Assembly (NCBI GenBank): GCA_024803745.1
Contig: JANJXV010000099.1
Coordinates: forward strand, 3,038,001 to 3,102,000
Reading direction: 5' to 3'
DNA: 64,000 bases
Source of the DNA: Megascapheus bottae
Taxonomy: Eukaryota; Chordata; Mammalia; Rodentia; Geomyidae
Shown here: piece by piece, positions 23,337 through 36,920 of the stretch
Layout of the letters: each line of letters starts with the position of its first letter
How positions within the stretch are numbered: position 1 is the stretch's first letter
Notes under the pieces: model-generated
What the model was told of the DNA's origin: nothing
Database searches by the model: none
The model's input: only the letters and a program-made list of their open reading frames with translations
Made by a program: the position numbers and the translations under genes

Positions 23337-26300
23337 CTACTGATTATGATGAATGAGGGAAACCACTGAGCCTAAGTTCCTTTGAGTCTGGCTTACTTCA
23401 CTTAATATGATTTGTTCTAAGTCTTTCCATTTCCTAACAAATGGGGCGATGTCATTCTTTCTGACAGCAGCATAGAATTCCATTGTGTACAAATACCACA
23501 ACTTGTTGATCCACTCATCAACTGAGGGATATCTGGGTTGGTTCCATATCTTTGCTATGGTGAATAGTGCTGCAATGAACATTGTTGTGCTAGTGGGTTT
23601 AGTATGCTCTTGTTTCTGGATTGTTGGGTAAATGCCAAGTACTGGAATTGCTGGGTCATAGGGGAGTTGTATGTTTAGCGTTTTGAGGCACTGCTGCACT
23701 GCTTTCCATAGTGGTTAAACGAGTTTGCACTCCCACCAACAGTGTAGTAGTGATCCCTCCTGACCACATCCCCTCCAGCATCTGTTGTCATTCGTTTTCC
23801 TGATCCTGGCCATTCTAACTGGAGTTAGGTGGAATCTTAGACTTGTTTTGATTTGCATTTCTTTTATGACCAGAGATGTTGAGCATTTCTTCATGTGTCT
23901 ATAGGCCATTTTTGTTTCTTCTTCAGAGAAGACTCTCTTTAAGTCTTTGGCCCATTTTGTAATGGGATGGGTGTTACTTTGGAGGTTAGTTTTGGAGTGA
24001 TTCAATTTTTTGAGTTGTTGATATATTTTAGATATGAGGCTTTGTTCCGTTGTTTGGGTGGTGAAGATCTTCTCCACACTGTAGGCTTCCTGATTAGTTT
24101 ACTAGCTATATCCGTTGCCATACAAAAGCTCTGCAGTTTAATGCAGTCCCACTTATCCAGCCTTTCTCTGATTTGTTGTGATTCTTGGTCCTTATTAAGA
24201 AAGTTTCGACCTGTACCAAGGAGGCCTAGTGTATCTCCTATTCCTTCCTGTAAACTTTTCAGTGTGTCAGCTTTTACCTCCACGTCTTTGATCCATTTGG
24301 AGTTAATTCTAGTGCAAGGTGACAAAGAAGGATCCAAGTTTAGTTTTCTGCAGGTGTTTAACCAGTTCTGCCAGCACAACTTGTTGAAGAGGCTATCTTT
24401 CTTCCATTCTATTTTTTTGGCTCCCTGGTCAAAGATTAGGTGGCCATAGGTCTGTGGTTTAATATCTGGGTCCGCAGTTCTACTCCATTGGACTTCAGGC
24501 CTGTTCTTGTGCCAGTACCAAGCTGTTTTGAGAATTATAGCTCTGTAATAGAGCCTTAAGTGTGGAATTGAAATTCCTCCAGCGCTGTTCTTTCTGCTAA
24601 GAAGTGTTTTTGCTATACGGGGTCTTTTATTATTCCATATGAAATTTTGAATTGCCTCTTCTATGTCTTTAAAGAATGACATTGGGATGTTGATGGGTAT
24701 TACATTGAATTTGTAGATAGCCCTTGGCAAGATTGTCATTTTCACAATGTAGATTCTTCCAATGCAGGAGCATGGGAGGTTTTTCCATTTCCTTAGTTCT
24801 GCTTTAATTTCCTTTTTTAGGGTTTTAAAGTTTTCATCTAAACGGTCCTTTACATTCTTAGTTAAGCTAATTGCTAGGTACTTTATTTTCTTTGAGGCTA
24901 TTATGAAAGGATTTTCTTTCCTGATTATTGCCTCGTTCCTCTCAGTGTTGGCGTAAAGTAAGGCAGTTGATTTGTGAGGGTTGATTTTATGGCCTGCTAC
25001 CCTTCCAAAGCTTTGAATCAGCTCAAGGAGCTTGGGAGTAGAGTCTATAGGATTCTTTAAATACAGAATCATGTCATCTGCAAAGAGGGATAGTTTTATT
25101 TCCTCTTTCCCTACTTGGATCCCCTTTGTGCTTGCTTCTTGCCTTATTGCACTGCCTAGGAATTCTAGTACTATGTTAAAAAGGAGTGGAGAGAGTGGGC
25201 ATCCTTTTCTCATTCCTGATTTTACAGGGAATGGCTTTAGATTTTCACCATTAAGTATAATACTAGCAGTGGGTTTCTCATACACAGCCTTTATTACATT
25301 GAGAAATGTTCCATGGATTCCTAGTTTCTCCACATCTTTTAACATAAAGGGGTTATGGATCTTGTCAAATGCCTTTTCCGCATCTATTGAGACAATATGT
25401 GATTTTATCCCTGCTCCTGTTGATGTGTTGAATTATATTAATTGATTTGTGTATGTTGAACCAGCTTTGCCTCCCTGTGATGAATCCAGTTTGATCATAG
25501 TGTACATTTTTTTTGATGAGTTGTTGTAGACGGTTGGCCAGTATTTTGTTGAGAAGTTTTGCAGCGAGGTTCATCAAAGAAATGGGTCTATAGATCTCTT
25601 TCTTTGATGAATCTCTGTGTGGTTTGGGGATGAGGGATATGCTGGCTTCACAGAATCAGTTTAGTAAAGAACCTTCATTTTCAATTTCGTTGAAGAGCTT
25701 GAGGAGTATTGGTGTGAGCTCTGATTTGAAGACCTTATAGAATTCAGCTGTGAATCCATCTGGCCCTGGGCTCTTTTTAAGTGGAAGTTGTCTAATTTCC
25801 ATTTCTATTTCAGAGCTTGAAATAGGCCTGTGGAGTTGGGTTAGCTCTTCTTGGTTCAGTGTGTGTATGTTAATATTGTCTAGGAATTCATCCATTTCTT
25901 CTAGATTCTCAAATTTGTTGGCGTAAAGGTTTGAGAAGTATTCCCTCATGATATTCTGGATCTTGGTAATTTCTGTCGTGATATTACCATTTTCATCTGC
26001 GATTTTGTTTATTTCGATATGCTCTCTTCTTTTTTTGGTAAGATTTGCTAAGGGCTTTTCAATTTTGTTAATTCTTTCAAGAACCAACTCCTTGTTTTGT
26101 TGATTCTTTCTATAGTTTTTTTTATTCCAAATCATTTAATTCTGCTTTGATTTTAATAATTTGCTTTCTCCTAATGGGTTTAGGGTTGGTTTGTTGCTCT
26201 TTTTCCAGGAGGTTAAGGTGAGACATTAACTAGTTGGTTTGCCATTTTTCCAACTTGCTGTTGTAGGCACTCCGAGCTATAAATTTTCCTCTGAGTACTG

Positions 26301-27177
26301 CCTTTGTTGTGTCCCTAAGGAGTTGATATTTGTGTGCTCCTTATTGTTAAATTTCATAAACAGTTGGATATCTGTTCTGATATCTTCGATTACCCATTGT
26401 TTTTGATTCAACAATGTGTGGTTCAGTCTCCATGAGTTACAGGGTTTTCTTTGGTGGAGATGTGTGTTCAGCTCCAATTTGATGCCTTTATGGTCTGAGA
26501 GTGTGCATGGAATAATTTCAGTGTTTCTGAATCTGTCCAGGTTTGCTTTATGGCCTAAGATGTGGTCTATTTTGGAAAATGTTCCATGTGCTGCTGAGAA
26601 AAACGTATATTGTGGTGTTACTGGGTGGAATATTCTGCAGATGTCTGTTAGATCTAGTTGGTCTATATAGTTGTTCATTTCTAAGGTTTCTCTGTTGAGT
26701 TTTTGCCTTGTTGATCTGTCCATAGGTGAGAGTGGTGTGTTAAACTCACCAACAATCACTGTATTTCGATCTATGTATGGTTTCAGTGTAAGTAAAGTTT
26801 GCTTGATGAAGTTTGCAGCTCCGGGATTGGGTGTGTAAATATTTAGGATTGTTATGTCTTCCAGGAGGAAAGATCACTTTAGTAGTATGTAGTAACCTTC
26901 TTTGTCTTTTCTTACTAATTTTAGTTTGAAGTGTATTGTATCTGATATGAGGATGGCAACTCTAGCCTGTTTATGGGGGCAGTTAGCTTGATAGAGTTTA
27001 TTCCAACCTCTCACTTTCAAAAGATGATTGTTTTTGGGTAAGATGTGTCTCTCGAAGTCAGCAGAACGATGGCTCTTGCTTTTTGATCCAACTAGACAAC
27101 CTATGCCGTTTAATTGGAGAGTTAAGTCCATTGATATTGAGAGTTAGGATTGAGAGATATTTATTAGTTCCTACCAT
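23337..27177 (-). pseudogene. L1 ORF2 (U3), broken
   Basis: Endonuclease pieces 27131-26874 and 26759-26277 are separated by a GGA-to-TGA nonsense (YYILLK*, 26874-26876) shared with U4-U7. RT start 26135-25656, then 25577-25365, then 25345-24002 with [10 protein letters not shown] (FADD 25073-25084). A 1-bp deletion near 24077 (KPT then a shifted frame) is private. 24077-23715 ends at the KLV* nonsense shared with U2. The C-terminus is 23699-23337. Confidence 0.85.
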
Positions 27178-27225
27178 TTTTAAAAGCTTTTAGTAGGGCC
27201 TGTGTCTTGACAGTTCTTGTGGTCC

Positions 27226-28409
27226 TTAGATGGTATGCTGTTTAGGTGCCATTTCTTTCCCTATATTGCATTTATTTTGGTTTTCTATGTATAGAGCATC
27301 TTTGAGAATTCTCTGTAGTGTTGGTTTTGTTTCGACATATTGTTGCAGCTTTTCCCTGGAATGGAATGTTTTTATTTTTCCCTCAGTTATGAATGAGAGC
27401 TTAGCTGGCTACAGTATTCTTGGTTGGTAGTTATTTGATATAAGGGCATGACATATATGCTTCTAGTCACTTCGTGCTTGCATGGTCTCTGCTGAGAAAT
27501 CTGGGGTTATTCTGATTGGTTTGCCTTTGTAGGTTACTGATCCCTTTTCCCTGGCTGCCTTTAGGATCTTTCCTTTCGTTTCTATTGATCCAGTTCGGAT
27601 CACAATGTGGCGGTGGGATGTTCTTTTCTGGTCAGGTCTGTTTGGGGTTCTAAAAGCTTCTCGTATCTGGATGGGCCTGCCCTTCTGGATATTTGGGAAA
27701 TTCTCTGAGATGATTCCCTGAAGTATATTTCCAATACCATTGACCTCTTTCTCCACGCCCTCCTCAGTACCAACTAGCCTTAAATTAGGCTTCCTAATTG
27801 TATCTTGGACCTCCTGAAGCGCTCTCTCATATTTCCTAGATTTGGATTGACTCATTTTCTGTTCTTTATAATACCTAAATTATCTTCAGCCACGGAAATT
27901 CTCTCCTCTGCAATGTCTAACCTGCTATCAAAGCTATCTACTTTATTTTTCATCTCCCTTGCTTCTAATTGCTCACTTTTGATGCCTTGCATCCCTTGTT
28001 TTAGATCATGTATGGATTTCCTTATCTCCTTGATTTCCTTTTGAGTGGTTAGCTCAGTAGCTTTATTTTCTTTGGACATTTGCTGGAGTTTGGTCACGTT
28101 TTTATTTGTGGATTCTTTGAATTCATCCATCTTTCTTTGAAAAACCTTTATTATGGCCTCCTTTATGGCTTCTTCTTTTTCACTTATCACCTTGTTTTTG
28201 CTTTCCTCTTGTTCAGGTATGGCTTCCTCCATTATCTCTTTCTTTATATTTTCACATTTTTCATTAATGATGTTTATCAATTGCATTTGTGTAGCAATTG
28301 GAAGACTCTCCTCTAGGTTTGCCAGTGACTGTTCCATTGTCTGTTTACATTGGGTGGGGGATGTTGTTTCTTGATTTGACATTTTTCTTGAGTTTCTTGT
28401 TCTGCCCAT
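27226..28409 (-). pseudogene. L1 ORF1 (U3), frameshifted
   Basis: Carries AIPEQEE and EQLEAREMK, as in U4-U7, unlike the AIAEQEE of U1/U2. The array-wide frameshift is at 27852. A private TGG-to-TAG change ends the second piece after QARSD (27463). Confidence 0.85.
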
Positions 28410-29083
28410 TTGAAAATGGGAGCAAGATTACTACTAAATACGATTATAGTTTTTCAGATATAACCAACCTAGACCTCTGTCGCTGGCAGACACTAGATGT
28501 TCACAAGTTTTGATTGGTATTATCACTCTTTCTTTTTGTGCACTTACAGACCAGCCTAATACAACCACTGATAAGCGATTTATACCCAAAACAATAAGCC
28601 TCTCAATCCAATCTCTATTGTCTTTAAGTCCCTCTGAGCCTAGAGAATAATTAACCACCTACATATACAATATTGCTCAACAGCCATCAAGTGTAGATCC
28701 GTGCAGTATAAGGGTTGAAAGACGAGCAGAGGTCCAGAGATAGAAAAAAAGAATGGGAGAGGTCAGGGGAGGTGCAAGAGCATTAACGTAGGAGTGTAAG
28801 AATATTGTAGTAATGAAGAAAAGTTATAGCATAAGGATAACTGACATAAGTTGGTAAGTAGGTAGCATATTTGAGTACAAAGTTTGGAAAGTATTAGAAT
28901 AAAACTTATGTGTTGCTGCACGACTAGCTCTTAGCCCAACCAGTGGCCTCACAGTGGACCATGGGATGGATCTGTTTTTCTTGTCTACGTTGAGGGAAAG
29001 GGCTATTTCACAAGATGCAGAAGCGAAGATTTCAGAAGCAAATGCTGTGAGTGAATTAGCTCGTAAAAAGCATTTTTATTTTC

Positions 29084-29279
29084 TTTTATCTTTCTGCCAG
29101 TCTTGGGGCTTGAATTCAGGGCCTGAGCACTGTCCTCAGGTTTTCTCAAGTCTAGCCCTCTGCCACTTGAGCCACAGTGCCACATCTAGATTTTCTATCT
29201 ATGTGGTACTGAGCAATCAAACCCAGATCTTCATGGATGCTAGGCAAGCACTCTACCACTATGCCAAACTCTCAACCCT
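29084..29279 (-). repeat. tRNA-like SINE in U3 flank, minus strand
   Basis: Complete, as in other units. Confidence 0.75.
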
Positions 29280-29297
29280 GACATAGTAATTATAAAG

Positions 29298-29319
29298 TCA
29301 TCATCATCATCATCATCAT
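29298..29319. repeat. (CAT)n microsatellite, U3 (22 bp), deletion edge
   Basis: About 7 copies. Its right end is the left breakpoint of the U3 deletion. Confidence 0.95.
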
Positions 29320-29320
29320 G

Positions 29321-29472
29321 GTAAAGCAGTAAGCCTCAGGTTTGATTCCTCATTACCACATACCTAGAAAACGCTGCAAGTGGTGCTGTGGCTCGGTGGG
29401 ACAGCTAAAGCCTAAAGAACAATGTTCACACTCTGAGGTCAAGTCCCAAGACTAGCAAAAACAAAAAAAATT
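29321..29472 (+). repeat. tRNA-like SINE in U3 flank, 5' truncated, plus strand
   Basis: The A-box side is lost in the deletion. The B box 'ggtttgattcc' and the tail remain. Confidence 0.7.
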
Positions 29473-30515
29473 CGACAAGGAGCAAAATGCAGGCAGAGAA
29501 GGCACTGTGAAGCAAATGTTTTGTAAAGTATGAGGGCAATATTGACCCTTAAGTTTGGATCTTACCTAAGAAAGGCTCCTTGAGCCTGAGACCAGACTGG
29601 TAGTTGGGCCTAGTGGAAGACATTGGGATTGGACAAATAAGGTGTGCTGTATACTACATCCACATGTATATTGTGAGACTGAAGGAGAGATTCACCCTCC
29701 AGTATGTCTTTGGTGAGGTCTTTTGTGAGCAAGGATCTTTGGTCATTGGGCCCTGAAAGGTGACCCTGCCTCCCTCACAATGGAACAGAATATGGAACCC
29801 TGGTAACCAAGCCACTGTAACTAACAACCAGCTCAAGCCAGCTCACTTGGCCTGTGGCTCAGGAGGAAGAAAGATGTTGCTGTGCTGTTGCCAAAGGTCA
29901 GGAAACTCGAGTCTCAGGCATGGAAGTTGTGGATGTCTTACTCGAAGATGTACATGCTAGATCATTGCCAAGCCACAAATCCAGTATAACAGAACTTTCT
30001 CTAAGAAGAAGGCCAGGAAAATCCAGGGCAACCAGATGAGGTAAATTTCTAAGAAGAAATGTATTTGACCCCATCATCCTCCCCACACACTACAACTTTC
30101 CTTTTTTTTCATTTTTTTATTGTAATTAGTAAAAGGGTTAGATGATATTTGCCAGATAGAAGGTGCATTAATTCACATACATTGATACCCTTTCACATGT
30201 CTTGGTACCCATTTCCCTCGAACCCCACACCCCCCACCCGTCTTGGTTTTCCCCCCTTCCCTATCAAATTTCAAATATCCAAATACAAATAAATTCAATA
30301 TATCAGATAACAAAGTGAGATAGTATACCAATATGGGATAACCAAGGGACAGCAAGCGAGATGAGAGACAACATAGTACATTAAGGACAACAATCATTCA
30401 TTATATGGCTTTTGTGTCAATATCCTGGAGGTCCTTTCAATTAGCTTCACACTATATGGCCTTATATATGGCCTTTTGCTCTATTGCCAATCTCTGCTAG
30501 TAGAGCCCAAGGTTT

Positions 30516-33500
30516 CTACTGATTATGATGAATGAGGGAAACCACTGAGCCTAAGTTCCTTTGAGTCTGGCTTACTTCACTTAATATGATTTGTTCTAAG
30601 TCTTTCCATTTCCTAACAAATGGGGCGATGTCATTGTTTCTGACAGCAGCATAGAATTCCATTGTGTACAAATACCACAACTTGTTGATCCACTCATCAA
30701 CTGAGGGACATCTTGGTTGGTTCCATATCTTTGCTATGGTGAATAGTGCTGCAATGAACATTGTTGTGCTAGTGGGTTTAGTATGCTCTTGTTTCTGGAT
30801 TGTTGGGTAAATGCCAAGTACTGGAATTGCTGGGTCATAGGGGAGTTGTATGTTTAGCGTTTTGAGGCACTGCCACACTGCTTTCCATAGTGGTTGAACG
30901 AGTTTGCACTCCCACCAACAGTGTAGTAGTGATCCCTCCTGAACACATCCCCTCCAGCATCTGTTGTCATTCGTTTTCCTGATCCTGGCCATTCTACCTG
31001 GAGTTAGGTGGAATCTTAGACTTGTTTTGATTTGCATTTCTTTTACGACAAGAGATGTTGAGCATTTCTTCATGTGTCTATAGGCCATTTTTGTTTCTTC
31101 TTCAGAGAAGACTCTCTTTAAGTCTTTGGCCCATTTTGTAATGGGATGGGTGTTACTTTGGAGGTTAGTTTTGGAGTGATTCAATTTTTTGAGTTGTTGA
31201 TATATTTTAGATATGAGGCCTTGTTCCGTTGTTTGGGTGGTGAAGATCTTCTCCCACTCTGTAGGCTTCCTGATTAGTTTACTAGCTATATCCGTTGCCA
31301 TACAAAAGCTCTGCAGTTTAATGCAGTCCCACTTATCCAGCCTTTCTCTGATTTGTTGTGATTCTTGGTCCTTATTAAGAAAGTTCGACCTGTACCAAGG
31401 AGGCCTAGTGTATCTCCTATTCCTTCCTGTAAACTTTTCAGTGTGTCAGCTTTTACCTCCACGTCTTTGATCCATTTGGAGTTAATTCTAGTGCAAGGTG
31501 ACAAAGAAGGATCCAAGTTTAGTTTTCTGCAGGTGTTTAACCAGTTCTGCCAGCACAACTTGTTGAAGAGGCTATCTTTCTTCCATTCTATTTTTTTGGC
31601 TCCCTGGTCAAAGATTAGGTGGCCATAGGTCTGTGGTTTAATATCTGGGTCCGCAGTTCTACTCCATTGGACTTCAGGCCTGTTCTTGTGCCAGTACCAA
31701 GCTGTTTTGAGAATTATAGCTCTGTAATAGAGCCTTAAGTGTGGAATTGAAATTCCTCCAGCGCTGTTCTTTCTGCTAAGAAGTGTTTTTGCTATACGGG
31801 GTCTTTTATTATTCCATATGAAATTTTGAATTGCCTCTTCTATGTCTTTAAAGAATGACATTGGGATGTTGATGGGTATTACATTGAATTTGTAGATAGC
31901 CCTTGGCAAGATTGTCATTTTCACAATGTTGATTCTTCCAATCCAGGAGCATGGGAGGTTTTTCCATTTCCTTAGTTCTGCTTTAATTTCCTTTTTTAGG
32001 GTTTTAAAGTTTTCATCTAAACGGTCCTTTACATTCTTAGTTAAGCTAATTGCTAGGTACTTTATTTTCTTTGAGGCTATTGTGAAAGGATTTTCTTTCC
32101 TGATTATTGCCTCGTTCCTCTCAGTGTTGGCGTAAAGTAAGGCAGTTGATTTGTGAGGGTTGATTTTATGGCCTGCTACCCTTCCAAAGCTTTGAATCAG
32201 CTCAAGGAGCTTGGGAGTAGAGTCTATAGGATTCTTTAAATACAGAATCATGTCATCTGCAAAGAGGGATAGTTTTATTTCCTCTTTCCCTCTTGGATCA
32301 CCTTTATGCTTGCTTCTTGCCATATTGCACTGCCTAGGAATTCTAGTACTATGTTAAAAAGGAGTGGAGAGAGCGGGCATCCTTGTCTCGTTCCTGATTT
32401 TAGAGGGAATGGCTTTAGATTTTCACCATTAAGTATAATACTAGCAGTGGGTTTCTCATACACAGCCTTTATTACATTGAGAAATGTTCCATGGATTCCT
32501 AGTTTCTCCACATCTTTTAACATAAAGGGGTTTTGGATCTTGTCAAATGCCTTTTCCGCCTCTATTGAGACAATCATGTGATTTTATCCCTGCTCCTGTT
32601 GATGTGTTGAATTATATTAATTGATTTGTGTATCTTGAACCAGCTTTGCCTCCCTGTGATGAATCCAGTTTGATCATAGTGTATATTTTTTTTGATGAGT
32701 TGTTGTAGACGGTTGGCCAGTATTTTGTTGAGAAGTTTTGCATTGATGTTCATCAAAAAATGGGTCTATAGATCTCTTTCTTTGATGAATCTCTGTCTGG
32801 TTTGGGGATGAGGGATATGCTGGCTTCACAGAATCAGTTTGGTAAAGAACCTTCATTTCCAATTTCGTTGAAGAGCTTGAGGAGTATTGGTGTGAGCTCT
32901 GCTTTGAAGACCTTATAGAATTCAGCTGTGAATCCATCTGGCCCTGGGCTCTTTTTAAGTGGAAGTTGTCTAATTTCCATTTCTATTTCAGAGCTTGAAA
33001 TAGGCCTGTGGAGTTGGGTTAGCTCTTCTTGGTTCAGTGTGTGTATGTTAATATTGTCTAGGAATTCATCCATTTCTTCTAGATTCTCAAATTTGTTGGC
33101 GTAAAGGTTTGAGAAGTATTCCCTCATGATATTCTGGATCTTGGTAATTTCTGTCGTGATATTACCATTTTCATCTGCGATTTTGTTTATTTCGATATGC
33201 TCTCTTCTTTTTTCGGTAAGATTTGCTAAGGGCTTGTCAATTTTGTTAATTCTTTCAAGAACCAACTCCTTGTTTTGTTGATTCTTTCTATAGTTTTTTT
33301 ATTCCAAATCATTTAATTCTGGTTTGATTTTAATAATTTGCTTTCTCCTAATGGGTTTAGGGTTGGTTTGTTGCTCTTTTTCCAGGAGGTTAAGGTGAGA
33401 CATTAACTAGTTGGTTTGCCATTTTTCCAACTTGCTGTTGTAGGCACTCCGCGCTATAAATTTTCCTCTGAGTACTGCCTTTGTTGTGTCCCTAAGGAGT

Positions 33501-34354
33501 TGATATTTGTGTGCTCCTTATTGTTAAATTTCATAAACAGATGGATATCTGTTCTGATATCTTCGATTACCCATTGTTTTTGATTCAACAATGTGTGGTT
33601 CGTTCTCCATGAGTTACAGGGTTTTCTTTGGTGGAGATGTGTGTTCAGCTCCAATTTGATGCCTTTATGGTCTGAGAGTGTGCATGGAATAATTTCAGTG
33701 TTTCTGAATCTGTCCAGGTTTGCTTTATGGCCTAAGATGTGGTCTATTTTGGAAAATGTTCCATGTGCTGCTGAGAAAAACGTATATTGTGGTGTTACTG
33801 GGTGGAATATTCTGCAGATGTCTGTTAGATCTAGTTGGTCTATATAGTTGTTCATTTCTAAGGTTTCTCTGTTGAGTTTTTGCCTTGTTGATCTGTCCAT
33901 AGGTGAGAGTGGTGTGTTAAACTCACCAACAATCACTGTATTTCGATCTATGTATGGTTTCAGTGTAAGTAAAGTTTGCTTGATGAAGTTTGGAGCTCCG
34001 GGATTGGGTGTGTAAATATTTAGGATCGTTATGTCTTCCGGGAGGAAAGATCACTTTAGTAGTATGTAGTAACCTTCTTTGTCTTTTCTTACTAATTTTA
34101 GTTTGAAGTCTATTGTATCTGATATGAGGATGGCAACTCTAGCCTGTTTATGGGGGCAGTTAGCTTGATAGAGTTTATTCCAACCTCTCACTTTCAAAAG
34201 ATGATTGTTTTTGGGTAAGAGGTGTCTCTCGAAGTCAGCAGCACGATGGCTCTTGCTTTTTGATCCAACTAGACAACCTATGCCGTTTAATTGGAGAGTT
34301 AAGTCCATTGATATTGAGAGTTAGGATTGAGAGATATTTATTAGTTCCTACCAT
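30516..34354 (-). pseudogene. L1 ORF2 (U4), broken
   Basis: Endonuclease 34308-34051 (ends at the GGA-to-TGA lesion) and 33936-33454; RT 33265-32834, 32756-32574 and 32577-32275. The last shifts frame at a 1-bp deletion near 32291, which is also in U5. It resumes 32323-31286 with [10 protein letters not shown] (FADD 32252-32263). A private 1-bp deletion at about 31385 shifts the frame again. 31301-30516 is open to the C-terminus and has LVQPLWKAV, without the U2/U3 nonsense. Confidence 0.85.
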
Positions 34355-34402
34355 TTTTAAAAGCTTTTAGTAGGGCCTGTGTCTTGACAGTTCTTGTGGT
34401 CC

Positions 34403-35586
34403 TTAGATGGTATGCTGTTTAGGTGCCATTTCTTTCCCTATATTGCATTTATTTTGGTTTTCTATGTATAGAGCATCTTTGAGAATTCTCTGTAGTGTTG
34501 GTTTTGTTTCGACATATTGTTGCAGCTTTTCCCTGGAATGGAATGTTTTTATTTTTCTCTCAGTTATGAAAGAGAGCTTAGCTGGCTGCAGTATTCTTGG
34601 TTGGTAGTTATTTGATATAAGGGCATGACATATATGCTACCAGTCACTTCGTGCTTGCATGGTCTCTGCTGAGAAATCTGGGGTTATTCTGATTGGTTTG
34701 CCTTTGTAGGTTACTGATCCCTTTTCCCTGGCTGCCTTTAGGATCTTTCCTTTCGTTTCTATTGATCCAGTTCGGATCACAATGTGGCGGTGGGATGTTC
34801 TTTTCTGGTCAGGTCTGTTTGGGGTTCTAAAAGCTTCTCGTATCTGGATGGGCCTGCCCTTCTGGATATTTGGGAAATTCTCTGAGATGATTCCCTGAAG
34901 TATATTTCCAATACCATTGACCTCTTTCTCCACGCCCTTCTCAGTACCAACTAGCCTTAAATTAGGCTTCCTAATTGTATCTTGGACCTCCTGAAGCGCT
35001 CTCTCATATTTCCTAGATTTGGATTGACTCATTTTCTGTTCTTTATAACTCCTAAATTATTTTCAGCCACGGAAATTCTCTCCGCTGCAATGTCTAACCT
35101 GCTATCAAAGCTATCTACTTTATTTTTCATCTCCCTTGCTTCTAATTGCTCACTTTTGATGCCTTGCATCCCTTGTTTTAGATCATGTATGGATTTCTTT
35201 ATCTCCTTGATTTCCTTTTGAGTGGTTAGCTCAGTAGCTTTATTTTCTTTGGACATTTGCTGGAGTTTGGTCACGTTTTTATTTGTGGATTCTTTGAATT
35301 CATCCATCTTTCTTTGAAAAACCTTTATTATGGCCTCCTTTATGGCTTCTTCTTTTTCACTTATCACCTTGTTTTTGCTTTCCTCTTGTTCAGGTATGGC
35401 TTCCTCCATTATCTCTTTCTTTATATTTTCACATTTTTCATTAATGATGTTTATCAATTGCATTTGTGTAGCAATTGGAAGACTCTCCTCTAGGTTTGCC
35501 AGTGACTGTTCCTTTGTCTGTTTACATTGGGTGGGGGATGTTGTTTCTTGATTTGACATTTTTCTTGAGTTTCTTGTTCTGCCCAT
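34403..35586 (-). pseudogene. L1 ORF1 (U4), frameshifted
   Basis: First piece 35586-35029, second 35032-34637, which ends QARSDW* through a private TTC-to-TAC change on the plus strand. NNYQPRILQ shows Gln where U1/U2 have a stop and U5-U7 have Tyr. Confidence 0.85.
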
Positions 35587-36260
35587 TTGAAAATGGGAGC
35601 AAGATTACTACTAAATACGATTATAGTTTTTCAGATATAACCAACCTAGACCTCTGTAGCTGGCAGACACTAGATGTTCACAAGTTTTGATTGGTATTAT
35701 CACTCTTTCTTTTTGTGTACTTACAGACCAGCCTAATACAACCACTGATAAGCGATTTATACCCAAAACAATAAGCCTCTCAATCCAATCTCTATTTTCT
35801 TGAAGTCCCTCTGAGCCTAGAGAATAATTAACCACCTACATATACAATATTGCTCAACAGCCATCAAGTGTAGATCCGTGCAGTATAAGGGTTGAAAGAC
35901 GAGCAGAGGTCCAGAGATAGAAAAAAAGAATGAGAGAGGTCAGGGGAGGTGCAAGAGGATTAACGTACGAGTGTAAGAATATTGTAGTAATGAAGAAAAG
36001 TTATAGCATAAGGATAACTGACATAAGTTGGTAAGTAGGTAGCATATTTGAGTACAAAGTTTGGAAAGTATTAGAATAAACCTTATGTGTTGCTGCACGA
36101 CTAGCTCTTAGCCCAACCAGTGGCCTCACAGTGGACCATGGGATGGATCTGTTTTTCTTGTCTACGTTGAGGGAAAGGGGTATTTCACAAGATGCAGAAG
36201 CGAAGATTTCAGAAGCAAATGCTGTGAGTGAATTAGCTCGTAAAAAGCATTTTTATTTTC

Positions 36261-36456
36261 TTTTATCTTTCTGCCAGTCTTGGGGCTTGAATTCAGGGCC
36301 TGAGCATTGTCCTCGGGTTTTCTCAAGTCTAGCCCTCTGCCACTTGAGCCACAGTGCCACATCTAGATTTTCTATCTATGTGGTACTGAGCAATCAAACC
36401 CAGATCTTCATGGATGCTAGGCAAGCACTCTACCACTATGCCAAACTCTCAACCCT
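36261..36456 (-). repeat. tRNA-like SINE in U4 flank, minus strand
   Basis: Complete, orthologous to the other units. Confidence 0.75.
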
Positions 36457-36474
36457 GACATAGTAAATATAAAG

Positions 36475-36526
<52 letters not shown>
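36475..36526. repeat. (CAT)n microsatellite, U4 (52 bp, longest)
   Basis: About 17 copies, the longest in the window. Confidence 0.95.
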
Positions 36527-36733
36527 ATCCAAATATCCTTTCTCCTACAAAGAATGAACACTTAACTGTGTCTAATGCTTTTTTTTAATTTCACTAATTC
36601 TTCTGTGTTTTTCCCTCTTGCATTTTTTACACATGACAGCAAAGCTAATCATCAGGAAAAAATTGATTAGGATACAGAAACCTAATAATATCCTAGTAGA
36701 TTGACGTCAAAAATATGTGCAAGATGCCCTGTG

Positions 36734-36920
36734 TGTTTGACCTAGTGGGAGAGTCCTTGGCTACCAAGCAGTAAGCCTCAGGTTTGATTCCTCATTACCA
36801 CATACATAGAAAACGCTGCAAGTGGTGCTGTGGCTCGGTGGGACAGCTAAAGCCTAAAGAAAGCCCAAGAACAATGTTCACACTCTGAGGTCAAGTCCCA
36901 AGACTAGCAAAAACAAAAAT
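36734..36920 (+). repeat. tRNA-like SINE in U4 flank, plus strand
   Basis: Complete. The tail reads 'caaaaataattcg', as in U5-U7, against the pure A run of U1-U3. Confidence 0.75.

Larger units (their letters stand above)
22920..28409 (-). mobile_element. L1 (LINE-1) in U3
   Basis: A-rich tail from 22920, AATAAA (reverse of 22937-22942), 3'UTR, ORF2, ORF1, in the same order and orientation as U2. Confidence 0.9.
22920..30096. repeat. Tandem array unit U3 (7177 bp, internal deletion)
   Basis: About 260 bp shorter than its neighbours. Most of the loss is the DNA between (CAT)n and the plus SINE, where 'catcatg' at 29320 joins directly to 'gcagtaagcc'. A further 12 bp are missing inside that SINE (about 29418). 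L1 22920-28409; 28410-29083 has no gene seen. Confidence 0.95.
30097..35586 (-). mobile_element. L1 (LINE-1) in U4
   Basis: T run from 30097, AATAAA (reverse of 30116-30121), 3'UTR, ORF2 and ORF1 on the minus strand. Confidence 0.9.
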
